Source: Rossellomorea aquimaris (lineage in GTDB: Bacteria > Bacillota > Bacilli > Bacillales > Bacillaceae_B). Taken from it: a stretch of DNA of 64,000 bases. The notes under the pieces are model-generated. The model was not told where the DNA came from, did no database searches, and saw nothing but the letters and a program-made list of their open reading frames with translations. Of the stretch, positions 56,399 through 64,000 are shown in pieces. Made by a program: the position numbers and the translations under genes. Each line of letters begins with the position of its first letter. Positions within the stretch are counted from its first letter, which is position 1. Location of the stretch: assembly GCF_008180865.1 (NCBI RefSeq), contig NZ_VTEX01000002.1, positions 992,001-1,056,000 of the forward strand, given 5' to 3'.

Positions 56399-57085
56399 TT
56401 ATCCCTTCACTGCTTTTACTGTTTTTAACGCTTCCTTCAAATTGTCATATACAGCATTTCCTATTACGACAACATCTGACACCGCAGCCATTTCCTTCGC
56501 CTGTTGGACGGTTTTAATACCGCCACCGTAGAATAATGTTGTGTTTTCCAGTGAATCTCTTACCTCTTTCACCGTTTCAACATTCCCATATGTACCACTG
56601 TACTCCAAGTAAAAGATTGGCAGGTTGAACATTCTTTCTGCCATCATGGCATATGCTGCCGCGTCTTCACTTGAAATATCTGTATCGGCCTCCGTAACCT
56701 GTGCCGCCTTACAGTCTTTGTTTAATATACAATATCCTTCTACAAGGATTTCATCCCAATTCATGATTTCCCCATATTCCTTTACAGCCTGGTGATGCAA
56801 TCCTGTCACCCAATTCATGTTCGAACTGTTCATCACCATCGGAATGAAATATAAATCGAAGCCCGGAGTAATCGACTCCAAATTAGATACCTCCAGAATA
56901 CAAGGAACAGTATATCGTCTCACCCGTGCCATCAAATCAAGAACCTTTTCAAGGGTTACACCGTCCGTTCCCCCTACAATAATGGCGTCAGTCCCTGATT
57001 CACATACAGCTTCTAAATCTCCATCATCGATTGTCTTATTCGGATCTAGTTTAAATACATGGCTCCACTTTTGGACATCATACAT
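56399..57085 (-). CDS. pcrB: Heptaprenylglyceryl phosphate synthase
   Basis: A 228-residue TIM barrel that adds heptaprenyl diphosphate to glycerol-1-phosphate, an archaeal-type ether lipid step in Bacillaceae. Family blocks [43 protein letters not shown] and [16 protein letters not shown] (phosphate loop) are present. ATG 57085 with GGAGGAACAAAGC upstream; the length equals that of B. subtilis PcrB. First gene of the pcrB-pcrA-ligA-camS operon. Confidence 0.95.
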   Translation of the reverse strand: MYDVQKWSHVFKLDPNKTIDDGDLEAVCESGTDAIIVGGTDGVTLEKVLDLMARVRRYTVPCILEVSNLESITPGFDLYFIPMVMNSSNMNWVTGLHHQAVKEYGEIMNWDEILVEGYCILNKDCKAAQVTEADTDISSEDAAAYAMMAERMFNLPIFYLEYSGTYGNVETVKEVRDSLENTTLFYGGGIKTVQQAKEMAAVSDVVVIGNAVYDNLKEALKTVKAVKG

Positions 57086-57218
57086 GCTTTGTTCCTCCAT
57101 TCATACATCCATCTAACGTATTATATCATTTGTAAGAAGGAGCCGCATCACCTCGTCTATTGTTAAAGTTTGTATGAGTCGAAGGAGCAGACAGATGAAA
57201 TCCCCACACAAAAACAAA

Positions 57219-57244
57219 GACCGCTCATCATGATGACAGCGGTC
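57219..57244 (-). terminator. Terminator after yerC
   Basis: GACCGCT (57219-57225) pairs with AGCGGTC (57238-57244), with an inner TCATCATGATGA palindrome; on the minus strand TTTGTTTTT follows. Confidence 0.8.
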
Positions 57245-57251
57245 CCTTCTA

Positions 57252-57551
57252 TTATTTTTCTCCCTGATGCACACGATCCAATACCAGTTCGTAGGCATCA
57301 TTTCCGTAGTTTAAGCAACGCTTCACACGAGAAATGGTTGCGGTGCTTGCACCAGTTTCTGTTTCAATCTTATGATAGGTTTTCCCATCCTGCAGCATGC
57401 GAGCTACTTCAAGGCGCTGAGCAAGAGATTGAATTTCATTGATTGTGCAAAGGTCATCGAAGAAACGATAACATTCTTCAAGATCTTGTAGAGATAGAAC
57501 AGCATTGAATAACTGATCCAGCTCCTTGCCTCTTAGTTTATTTATTTGCAT
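57252..57551 (-). CDS. yerC: YerC/YecD family TrpR-related regulator
   Basis: A 99-residue helical DNA-binding protein of the TrpR-like YerC/YecD family. LQDLEECYRFFDDLCTINEIQSLAQRLEVARML is followed by the helix-turn-helix DGKTYHKIETETGASTATISRVKR. Its regulon is unknown. ATG start after AGGAGT. It lies between yerB (upstream on this strand) and pcrB, as in B. subtilis. Confidence 0.92.
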   Translation of the reverse strand: MQINKLRGKELDQLFNAVLSLQDLEECYRFFDDLCTINEIQSLAQRLEVARMLQDGKTYHKIETETGASTATISRVKRCLNYGNDAYELVLDRVHQGEK

Positions 57552-57570
57552 AAAAAGACTCCTTTTTCAT

Positions 57571-58608
57571 CTATTCTTGAAATGATACAGACCCGGCCAA
57601 GCCTTCAGAACTTGGAATGATATTGATCCACGTAGATCCTTTTCGCAAACTGACAGGTTTATTATTTTCAAAAGGAAGGATTCTGCCATCTACGTTCTTC
57701 CACTGAACTTCCCGGAGTTTTCCTTCTTGGATCAGGTACGCATTCCCGCCTGATTCAAAATCAATGTTTCGTCTGCCTGCATCGTCGACTATTTTATGAG
57801 ACGCTTCCACTATAAAGAGATTTTCTACTAAAACAGGGTCTTTGGAATCGTAATCGATGGTCTGTTCACCATTTGAGTAACGCTCGTATTTGCCCTCTTC
57901 TTCGTTGAAATCATACACTACGTTAAACAGCGGATTATTGTTATATGAAATCATGACAGATCGGGATACTTCTCCGCTTATCGGCCCCTTATCACTAAAG
58001 TTTAATGATTCCGGCGGACGTGCCATATCAAAGTCGTTCTGCTCCGCTCCCTCTTTGATATGCTCAAAGGAGATATAGGAATTATGAGGAGCCTTACGGA
58101 AGCTTGCACGCTTGAACAGCGTTCCATCATATTTCATGCCGTTTAAATTGTCAATGAAACCGCTGGTCAGCATTTCCTGTGCTTCTGGACTATATCCATG
58201 GGCAACATATAGACTATCATATCCTTTGGCAAGCTCCACATAGTAATCTCTGGCACTTCGTACAGGACCGATTTCTTCAGGCTTTTGGCTTTGATATATG
58301 GCCAGGAATCGAGTGACATCCCCTTCTGCCAGGACTTCATACACAATGTCTGCTTTTGAAAGGCCTGATTGGGGACGCGCCTTAGGGTGATTATTCACCA
58401 TGACAGCAACCGCTCGCGCCGTGGATTCTTTCTCTTGTACCTCACCTGTTAACGGTGATTGGTTTTTCTCTTCCGTTTCTACGTCTGTCTCTTCTTTCAC
58501 AACTGGAGTTGCAGCTTCTTTATCAGATTCTTTCTTTATCTCTTTATCTGAACTACATGCGACAAGTGTAAACGAGCTTAAAGCAATGATCAAAGCTCTT
58601 TTCAGCAT
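57571..58608 (-). CDS. yerB: DUF3048 lipoprotein (YerB)
   Basis: A 345-residue lipoprotein. Signal peptide MLKRALIIALSSFTLVAC, lipidated at Cys18, then an acidic linker. The DUF3048 blocks are clear: AVMVNNHPKARPQSGLSKADIVYE and IGPVRSARDYYVELA, then a C-terminal domain with VLVENLFIVE and GSTWINIIP. Function unknown; probably cell-surface. ATG 58608 gives a proper signal peptide; the GTG four codons earlier overlaps the ribosome site. Confidence 0.92.
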   Translation of the reverse strand: MLKRALIIALSSFTLVACSSDKEIKKESDKEAATPVVKEETDVETEEKNQSPLTGEVQEKESTARAVAVMVNNHPKARPQSGLSKADIVYEVLAEGDVTRFLAIYQSQKPEEIGPVRSARDYYVELAKGYDSLYVAHGYSPEAQEMLTSGFIDNLNGMKYDGTLFKRASFRKAPHNSYISFEHIKEGAEQNDFDMARPPESLNFSDKGPISGEVSRSVMISYNNNPLFNVVYDFNEEEGKYERYSNGEQTIDYDSKDPVLVENLFIVEASHKIVDDAGRRNIDFESGGNAYLIQEGKLREVQWKNVDGRILPFENNKPVSLRKGSTWINIIPSSEGLAGSVSFQE

Positions 58609-58661
58609 GTTTTTAGACACCCCTATTTATATAGAAATCTTTTTCCTTATACTTTACTATT

Positions 58662-60401
58662 TTAACGCATTATCGTTGGAAAGAGTACCGTTTTCTTCAT
58701 TACATCATAGATTCCCTTTTGTGTCATCCGTATATAAGGTAGATGAGTCGACTGAAGGAACAGTAAGGTATAAATGGGATCCGAGAATCGATATCCTCTT
58801 TCTTTTAACAAACCTTTAAGTGTTTTTTCTTCTTCAATAAGCTCCGGCATCTCTTTATGAGAGAGCAGGCCGCTTAATGGAAGTGGTATTTCGTGAATGA
58901 CTTCACCCTTCTCTGTCAAAACAATTCCGCCTCCGATTTCCTTCATCCGTTTAAAGGCAGCTATCATATCAGACTTGTTCTTACCAATTAGAATGATGTC
59001 CCCTGTATTTGAATAGGAGGAAGCAAAGCCCATGACACCCGTTGAGAATCCTTTGATCATTGTGCTGATTCTCCATTCTCCCTTTCGATCCAGCAGCATG
59101 AGGAACGATTGATCGTGATTAAGATCCTGCTCCTCCGTAGATGGATTGATGGATATGGAATAAGGCTTGGTAATGACATCGTTCACCATTTCAATTCCAA
59201 AGGGCATGGAAAACTGAAGATCATCGTGGCCCACTTCCCAATTCAGGGATAATGGTTTAAATCCGTTTGTTTCCCAATTTATTTCAGTGGAATCTTCTAT
59301 TTGCTCCCCATCTCTCTGTACCCACTCCCCTTTTGAGAGGACGGACTTAGGAGTTGGGTCATCTATTGCCGAAAGGAAGTTAATATTAGCCACTCTGCCT
59401 GTAGCGATCATCCCATGCAAATGAGTGATGTGATAGTAATTGGCGACGTTGTAGCTAGCCATATTATATGCTTCGATTGGGGGTATGCCCTTATCGATCG
59501 CCATTTTTATCATGAAATCCAATACACCTTGTTCATAAAAGCCTGGTGTCGATCCGTCCGTTGTAAACAGTAATGAATCATACGAATCGATGCCCTTTTC
59601 TTTTAACCCGTCTAATAGAACCGGCAAATCCGGCCGGATGGAGGAATGACGCAATGTGACGGTCAGCCCTTGAATAAGCCGCTTATAGACGTCTCCTCCG
59701 GTCATGGCTTCATGATCACCATCGATCCCCAGTAAGCCAAGCTTGGCAATGGTTTTGTCAGATGCTCCTGGCAGATGTCCTTCAACGACCTTGCCCATTC
59801 TCTTCGCTTCCTGCATCCAGTGGAGAATCAGATCATCTCCCTGAAGCAGTCTCGGCCAGGCGGTCAACTCTCCTCCTTGAAGCACGGAGTCATGTTCCAG
59901 CCATGATTTTACTTCACCATTTGAAAAGGTTACCTCTTCATTCTCCATCTCCGTTTGAGAATCGAATCTTGTCCACCAATACATAGTGACGGGCATTTTA
60001 TTAAAATCTCCCAATAAAGAAAACGCTTTCTTTTTTTCCAATTGCAAAAACATCATCAGGTTATCATTTACGAATGTCGTTGTACCGGTTTGGGATGCAT
60101 ACTTGGAAAAGGATTGGGGATTATAAAGCTGAAACGGATGTACATGCGGTTCGATATATCCGGGAACGAGGTACTGTGAGTCACAGTCCACTATCTCGCA
60201 ATTCTCAAGGTTTTCCGGGAGCTGATCGCCTGTATAAACAATTCGATCACGGTAAACCCAAATGTGTCCCTGCACCCATTTCTTTAGAGTCGAGTGAAGG
60301 TACGTTGCATTCTTTAAAAGGATGCCCGGAGAAATTTCTCCGTTCAGTACTTGTACATGTTCTCTTAGTTGTTTGTTCTTCCATCTGTAGCGCTGTTCCA
60401 A
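58662..60401 (-). CDS. yerA: Adenine deaminase-family amidohydrolase (YerA)
   Basis: A 579-residue amidohydrolase with an N-terminal composite domain, a metal-dependent barrel (YIEPHVHPFQLYNPQSF, then VEGHLPGASDKTIAKLGLLGIDGDHEAMTG, and FTTDGSTP) and the adenine deaminase C-terminal domain. The first metal motif is HVHP rather than the HxHxES of classical adenine deaminases, so activity on adenine is uncertain. TTG start at 60401, 8 nt after GAGGAG, gives the B. subtilis YerA length. Confidence 0.88.
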   Translation of the reverse strand: MEQRYRWKNKQLREHVQVLNGEISPGILLKNATYLHSTLKKWVQGHIWVYRDRIVYTGDQLPENLENCEIVDCDSQYLVPGYIEPHVHPFQLYNPQSFSKYASQTGTTTFVNDNLMMFLQLEKKKAFSLLGDFNKMPVTMYWWTRFDSQTEMENEEVTFSNGEVKSWLEHDSVLQGGELTAWPRLLQGDDLILHWMQEAKRMGKVVEGHLPGASDKTIAKLGLLGIDGDHEAMTGGDVYKRLIQGLTVTLRHSSIRPDLPVLLDGLKEKGIDSYDSLLFTTDGSTPGFYEQGVLDFMIKMAIDKGIPPIEAYNMASYNVANYYHITHLHGMIATGRVANINFLSAIDDPTPKSVLSKGEWVQRDGEQIEDSTEINWETNGFKPLSLNWEVGHDDLQFSMPFGIEMVNDVITKPYSISINPSTEEQDLNHDQSFLMLLDRKGEWRISTMIKGFSTGVMGFASSYSNTGDIILIGKNKSDMIAAFKRMKEIGGGIVLTEKGEVIHEIPLPLSGLLSHKEMPELIEEEKTLKGLLKERGYRFSDPIYTLLFLQSTHLPYIRMTQKGIYDVMKKTVLFPTIMR

Positions 60402-60526
60402 TGTGAACACTCCTCTAGTGGAATGGTATTAGTTTAAGTTTCATTTTATGTTAACATATTTTACTATTTAACGCATTAACGGTTTACAACAATTATGTGA
60501 ATTTTCTATTAAGGAGGAGTTTACAA

Positions 60527-60982
60527 ATGAAAGTATCATCAAACATCGGGATTATCAATGCCCTTATCCGCATCACAGTTGGTTTCACGATTCTTGCCTG
60601 GAGCACATCAAAGCTTGCAAGACGTCCTTGGAGGGACTCTTATCTCGTGATGGCAGTGATCGGTGCCATGAAAGTAGGAGAAGGAATTCTTCGCTACTGC
60701 CCTGTTACAGCCCTATTTGAAAAAGGCGAAGAGGGAAATGGTGGAAGCGGAGGATTTGCAGGATTCAAAGCGAAGGATATGATGAACTTTAAAGACATGC
60801 TGAAATCCGACAAATCAACAGATCACAAAGATCACCACCCAACAAACGAACACAAACAAGCCCCCCTGGACAATACCAAAAAAGAAACTAACTTCAATCC
60901 CGAAGAACTCACCAACAAAGAAGTCCAGTCAGCATTGAATGGTGACAACATGGGTGACAAAGGGACGGACCTTCTTTCTTAG
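60527..60982 (+). CDS. DUF2892-type protein, 3-prime end inside a repeat
   Basis: A 151-residue protein. Two membrane helices lie in the first 60 residues (INALIRITVGFTILAWS and YLVMAVIGAMKVGEGILRYCPVTALF), the DUF2892 inner-membrane unit. A hydrophilic Gly/Lys/Asp-rich tail of 85 residues follows. The last ten codons (MGDKGTDLLS) include an exact copy of the 12-mer repeat at 60961-60972, so the natural C terminus has been replaced or extended. ATG 60527 with AAGGAGGAG upstream. Function unknown. Confidence 0.8.
   Translation: MKVSSNIGIINALIRITVGFTILAWSTSKLARRPWRDSYLVMAVIGAMKVGEGILRYCPVTALFEKGEEGNGGSGGFAGFKAKDMMNFKDMLKSDKSTDHKDHHPTNEHKQAPLDNTKKETNFNPEELTNKEVQSALNGDNMGDKGTDLLS
60961..60972 (-). 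repeat. 12-mer repeat copy in the 3-prime end of a coding sequence
   Basis: Exact minus-strand copy read in frame as KGTDL at the end of the DUF2892-type gene. Confidence 0.85.
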
Positions 60983-61070
60983 GGATATTAGGATTGTAAT
61001 GGAGCAGTTATTCCCTTCCGTTCCCTTATTTAAAGACATTTTCACCAGATTTAAATTCCGTTTATAGCAA

Positions 61071-61115
61071 GAGTGCCGAGGTCCGTCCCTCGAAAAGGGG
61101 TGAGACCTGGCACTC
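61071..61115. repeat. Hybrid hairpin: 12-mer joined to another repeat
   Basis: GAGTGCC (61071-61077) pairs with GGCACTC (61109-61115). The 5-prime arm contains the 12-mer at 61079-61090. The 3-prime arm reads AGGGGTGAGACCTGGCACTC, a different repeat (GAGTGCCAGGTCTCACCCC type) that I recall as dispersed in Bacillaceae. The arms still pair partly (AGGTC with GACCT, CCCT with AGGGG). Confidence 0.75.
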
Positions 61116-61153
61116 ATGATTAATACATTTATGAATAAAGGAGTTGCTCATTT

Positions 61154-61267
61154 ATGTTTTGGGAATATTTAACGGACATGTCGTATGTGTTGTTTTCCCT
61201 GATTGGCGGCATTATTGCCATTGCTTTTGTTTATGTTCGCAGAACTAGGAAGAGACGTGTTCGATAG
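61154..61267 (+). CDS. EYxxD motif small membrane protein (37 aa)
   Basis: ATG at 61154 with AAAGGAG 10 nt upstream, stop TAG at 61265-61267. The product MFWEYLTDMSYVLFSLIGG has the EYLTD motif that names this small-protein group, one membrane helix (VLFSLIGGIIAIAFVYV) and a very basic tail RRTRKRRVR. Its 3-prime end overlaps that of convergent purD by 23 nt. Function unknown. Confidence 0.75.
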   Translation: MFWEYLTDMSYVLFSLIGGIIAIAFVYVRRTRKRRVR

Positions 61268-62519
61268 CTTTCTTCCCTATATCTCTTCTGTAGAACAACC
61301 CATTCCAATCCACCTTATCTAATTCTTTATACACTTTAGCCTGGGCTTTTTCCACAGATGGTGCAGAAGAAGCTACAAGTAACACTCTCCCACCAGTTGA
61401 AACAAGGGCAGCCTCTGTATTCTGCTCGGTTCCGGCATGGTATACGAGGGTTTCTTCATCCAATGACTCTTCAAGGTTCGGAAGGGCGATTCCTTTTGCG
61501 TATTCACCCGGATAGCCATCAGCCGCTAATACAACACCCAGAACAGCCTCTTGTGACCATTCTAATTGCACAGGGTTCCCTTCGATCATGTTCTTCACAA
61601 CAAGACCAAAGTCAGAAGTCAAACGCGGCAGTACAACCTGGGTTTCAGGATCGCCAAATCGGGCATTGAATTCGATGACCTTTGGACCTTCACTTGTGAG
61701 CATCAGCCCTGCATAAAGAATGCCGGTAAACGAACGATTCTCCTTAACCATCGCTTTAGCCGTGGGATGCAGAACAGTTGAAATCGCTTCTTGTATGACA
61801 TCGTCCGAAATATGAGGTACCGGTGAATACGCACCCATTCCGCCTGTATTCGGTCCCTGATCTCCGTCAAAGGCACGCTTATGGTCCTGTGCAATCACCA
61901 TTGGATAAACGGATTCACCATGTACAAAGGCCATCAAAGAAAACTCTTCCCCAAACAGACACTCTTCAACTACCACTTTAGAAGAAGCATCACCAAACTT
62001 TTCATCAAGAAGCATTTCTTCCAGTGCGCTGATCGCTTCTTCTTCCGTTTCAGCAACCACAACGCCCTTTCCAGCTGCCAACCCATCCGCCTTTACAACA
62101 ATAGGAGTCCCTACCTCTTTTACATATTCGATTGCTTTCTCAACGCTTTTGAACACTTCATATTTAGCCGTTGGAATGTTGTACTTTTTCATTAATTCCT
62201 TAGAAAACGATTTGCTTCCTTCTATGATGGCCGCTTCTTTGGTCGGTCCAAATATGTGCAGGCCTTCTTCTTGGAAACGATTTACGATACCATCCAATAA
62301 TGGGTTTTCAGGACCTACAAAGGTATAAGCGATATGCTCTTTTTTGGCAAAAGCAATAAGATCATTCACATCGGATTCACTGTATGGAAGATTCGTCGCA
62401 ACGCTTGCAATACCTGCATTTCCGGGTGCACAGAACACTTCTGTCACACTTTCACTTCCCGCTAACTTCTTACATATGGCATGCTCGCGACCACCGCGAC
62501 CGATAACAAGTACTTTCAT
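61245..62519 (-). CDS. purD: Phosphoribosylamine-glycine ligase
   Basis: A 424-residue ATP-grasp enzyme for the second step of purine synthesis (GAR formation). It opens VLVIGRGGREHAICKKL; the ATP-grasp core has PIVVKADGLAAGKGVVVAET and FNARFGDPETQVVLPRL. ATG start. It is the last gene of the pur operon. In B. subtilis it closely follows purH, but here 246 nt with two repeats and a hairpin separate them. Confidence 0.97.
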   Translation of the reverse strand: MKVLVIGRGGREHAICKKLAGSESVTEVFCAPGNAGIASVATNLPYSESDVNDLIAFAKKEHIAYTFVGPENPLLDGIVNRFQEEGLHIFGPTKEAAIIEGSKSFSKELMKKYNIPTAKYEVFKSVEKAIEYVKEVGTPIVVKADGLAAGKGVVVAETEEEAISALEEMLLDEKFGDASSKVVVEECLFGEEFSLMAFVHGESVYPMVIAQDHKRAFDGDQGPNTGGMGAYSPVPHISDDVIQEAISTVLHPTAKAMVKENRSFTGILYAGLMLTSEGPKVIEFNARFGDPETQVVLPRLTSDFGLVVKNMIEGNPVQLEWSQEAVLGVVLAADGYPGEYAKGIALPNLEESLDEETLVYHAGTEQNTEAALVSTGGRVLLVASSAPSVEKAQAKVYKELDKVDWNGLFYRRDIGKKAIEHVSS

Positions 62520-62543
62520 CTTGAAAAGCCCCCTTTTTAAGAA

Positions 62544-62579
62544 AACCTCTCCTACCTGAGTTGAAGATGAGGAGAGGTT
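62544..62579 (-). other. Hairpin in the purH-purD gap
   Basis: AACCTCTCC (62544-62552) pairs with GGAGAGGTT (62571-62579) around 18 nt, 25 nt upstream of the purD start. No long T run follows on the minus strand beyond TTTTC, so it may modulate purD translation or be a weak attenuator. Confidence 0.45.
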
Positions 62580-62644
62580 GTATGTGGAATGGATCTATGG
62601 TTAGGTGAGGTTAGAGGATATGGTAACGGGTAAGAGCTTGGCTG

Positions 62645-62656
62645 AGGTCCGTCCCT
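62645..62656 (+). repeat. 12-mer repeat copy in the purH-purD gap
   Basis: Exact plus-strand copy (GAGGTCCGTCCCTC at 62644-62657) between two cotranscribed genes. Confidence 0.85.
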
Positions 62657-62749
62657 CAATCCTCACTCTGACTAATCACCCAGTTCCCAACAAACCGTTT
62701 CCCCACATGGTTTATGAGTAATTTCACAAAAACTTCTTTCAATGATTGG

Positions 62750-62761
62750 AGGTCCGTCCCT
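62750..62761 (+). repeat. 12-mer repeat copy abutting the purH stop
   Basis: Exact plus-strand copy ending 4 nt before the purH stop codon; same orientation as the copy 105 bp away. The AAATTA between it and purH is the stop. Confidence 0.85.
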
Positions 62762-62765
62762 CAAA

Positions 62766-64000
62766 TTAATGTTTGAAGTGGCGGATTCCGGTGAAGACCA
62801 TGGTGATGCCGTGTTGTTCGGCTTTTTTGATGGAGTCTTCGTCCCGGATGGAGCCTCCTGGCTGGATGATGGCTGTAATGCCCGCTTTGGCTGCTGCTTC
62901 TACGGTGTCGTCCATTGGGAAGAATGCGTCAGATGCCATGGCGGCCCCTTTTGCTTTTTCACCTGCCTGCTCGATTGCGATGTTTGCGGCACCTACCCGG
63001 TTCATTTGTCCTGCCCCTACTCCAACCGTCATTTGAGCATCCGTTACAACGATTGCGTTGGATTTCACGTGCTTTACAACTTTCCATCCCAGTTTCATGC
63101 TTGCCCACTCTTCATCTGTCGGCTCACGTCTGGTTACCACTCTCAGATCTGCATCATCGAGGGTAAATGTGTCATCTGCCTGAACAAGCAACCCACCTTC
63201 AACGGTTGTTAATTTACGTTCAATTTTGTTTGTGGATTCAAAAGGAATCGTCAATAAACGGATATTCTTCTTGCTTGAAAGAATCTCAAATGCTTCATCG
63301 CTAAAAGCAGGAGCAATGACAATCTCCAAGAAGATTTCATGAAGCTGCTTGGCTGTTTCTTCATCCACGATGCGGTTTAGAGCCACTATTCCACCAAAAA
63401 TAGATGTAGAATCGGCTTCATATGCTTTAGAGAACGCTTCATGAATCGTCGTACCAACTCCAACACCACATGGATTCATATGCTTTACCGCAACTGCCGC
63501 TGGTTCCGTAAATTCTTTCACAATTTGAAGAGCCGCATTCGCGTCATTGATATTATTATAAGAGAGCTCTTTTCCGTGGAGCTGTCTTGCCATGGCTACA
63601 GAGAATTCAGAGCCAAGTGGTGCACGGTAGAAAGAAGCCTGCTGATGAGGATTTTCCCCATAGCGCAGTGTTTGTTTTAACTCGTACGTTCTTGTAAATC
63701 GCTCAGGATTTTCTTCCCCTGAAATGTCTGTCATATATTCAGCAATGAACGCATCGTAAGCAGCCGTATGACGGAACACCTTAGCCGCCAGCTTACGGCG
63801 TTTTTCTAGGGATAGTTCCCCTTGAAGCTTTAACTCATTGATGACTTCATCGTAGTCAAGCGCATCGACTACCACAGTGACATACTGATGATTTTTTGCT
63901 GCCGCCCTCAGCATCGTCGGACCGCCGATGTCAATATTCTCAATCGCTTCTTCTACACCGACATTCGGTTTAGCGATGGTTTGTTGAAACGGATAAAGGT
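62766..64000 (-). CDS. purH: Bifunctional AICAR transformylase/IMP cyclohydrolase (partial)
   Basis: The 3-prime part of purH; the frame stays open to the window edge, so the 5-prime end lies outside. The visible 411 codons start [18 protein letters not shown] then [19 protein letters not shown], the IMP cyclohydrolase C-terminal edge, followed by the AICAR transformylase domain ([40 protein letters not shown], and the end [32 protein letters not shown]). It makes IMP, the last steps of purine synthesis. Confidence 0.97.
   Translation of the reverse strand, partial: LYPFQQTIAKPNVGVEEAIENIDIGGPTMLRAAAKNHQYVTVVVDALDYDEVINELKLQGELSLEKRRKLAAKVFRHTAAYDAFIAEYMTDISGEENPERFTRTYELKQTLRYGENPHQQASFYRAPLGSEFSVAMARQLHGKELSYNNINDANAALQIVKEFTEPAAVAVKHMNPCGVGVGTTIHEAFSKAYEADSTSIFGGIVALNRIVDEETAKQLHEIFLEIVIAPAFSDEAFEILSSKKNIRLLTIPFESTNKIERKLTTVEGGLLVQADDTFTLDDADLRVVTRREPTDEEWASMKLGWKVVKHVKSNAIVVTDAQMTVGVGAGQMNRVGAANIAIEQAGEKAKGAAMASDAFFPMDDTVEAAAKAGITAIIQPGGSIRDEDSIKKAEQHGITMVFTGIRHFKH

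Noticed and set aside
59330-59350. GAGGACGGACTTAGG in the yerA gene as a further repeat copy
   Set aside because: Only the 8-base core GGACGGAC matches; this level of match is expected by chance.
60497-60526. An earlier in-frame start for the DUF2892-type protein
   Set aside because: The AAGGAGGAG site serves ATG 60527, and the extra residues do not fit the family.

Overview
The window comes from a low-GC Bacillaceae chromosome (a Bacillus-like genus; Rossellomorea is a guess I cannot test). The evidence is Shine-Dalgarno sites near AAGGAGG before almost every gene, frequent TTG and GTG starts, sigma-B-type promoters, an RsbR-type stressosome protein, and gene order matching the B. subtilis yerA-yerB-yerC-pcrB-pcrA-ligA-yerH-opuE-gatCAB-dgkB-yefA region. 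No rRNA, tRNA, phage, complete IS or CRISPR array was seen.

Layout. 0-3 kb: stress and metal genes (thioredoxin-like, YflT-like, histidine phosphatase, ZIP transporter) and a 2.7-copy tandem array of a 126-bp palindromic repeat. 3-7 kb: a GntR - ABC ATPase - membrane protein - orphan ECF sigma operon. 7-9.4 kb: an amino-acid ABC importer whose permease gene carries two frameshifts. 9.5-15.6 kb: an RsbR paralogue, two complex palindromic repeats, a large TPR-GTPase, an MFS transporter and a 145-nt element that folds as a closed multi-branch junction. 15.7-18.7 kb: pxpB-pxpC plus an Nramp-related transporter. 18.8-26.4 kb: rlmCD, dagK and small regulatory, redox and detoxification genes. 26.4-30 kb: a thioredoxin-like gene, a DUF4257-type gene flanked by two tiny mutually similar genes, and a secreted M4 protease. 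30.3-33.5 kb: gatCAB. 33.8-50 kb: an AbrB-type membrane protein, yueI, the arginine operon argCJBD-carAB-argF, the glyoxylate shunt genes aceB and aceA, and opuE with a sigma-B-like promoter. 50.4-60.4 kb: camS/yerH, ligA, pcrA, pcrB, yerC, yerB, yerA. 60.5-64 kb: a DUF2892 protein, an EYxxD small membrane protein, purD and the 3' part of purH.

How genes work together. argC-J-B-D make ornithine, carAB supplies carbamoyl phosphate and argF joins them to citrulline, in overlapping frames on one minus-strand transcript. aceB and aceA form the glyoxylate bypass. gatCAB makes Gln-tRNA(Gln). ligA and pcrA serve replication and repair. Sigma-B-like promoters precede the YflT gene, opuE and a small membrane protein.

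The most unusual signal is an exact 12-mer, AGGTCCGTCCCT, found 19 times on both strands between 17.2 and 62.8 kb (under 0.01 expected by chance in a window this size). Three pairs form terminator-like hairpins. Copies sit in intergenic DNA, between purH and purD, at the 3' end of a coding sequence, and inside pxpC and rlmCD. That pattern recalls DNA-uptake-sequence or REP-like biology.
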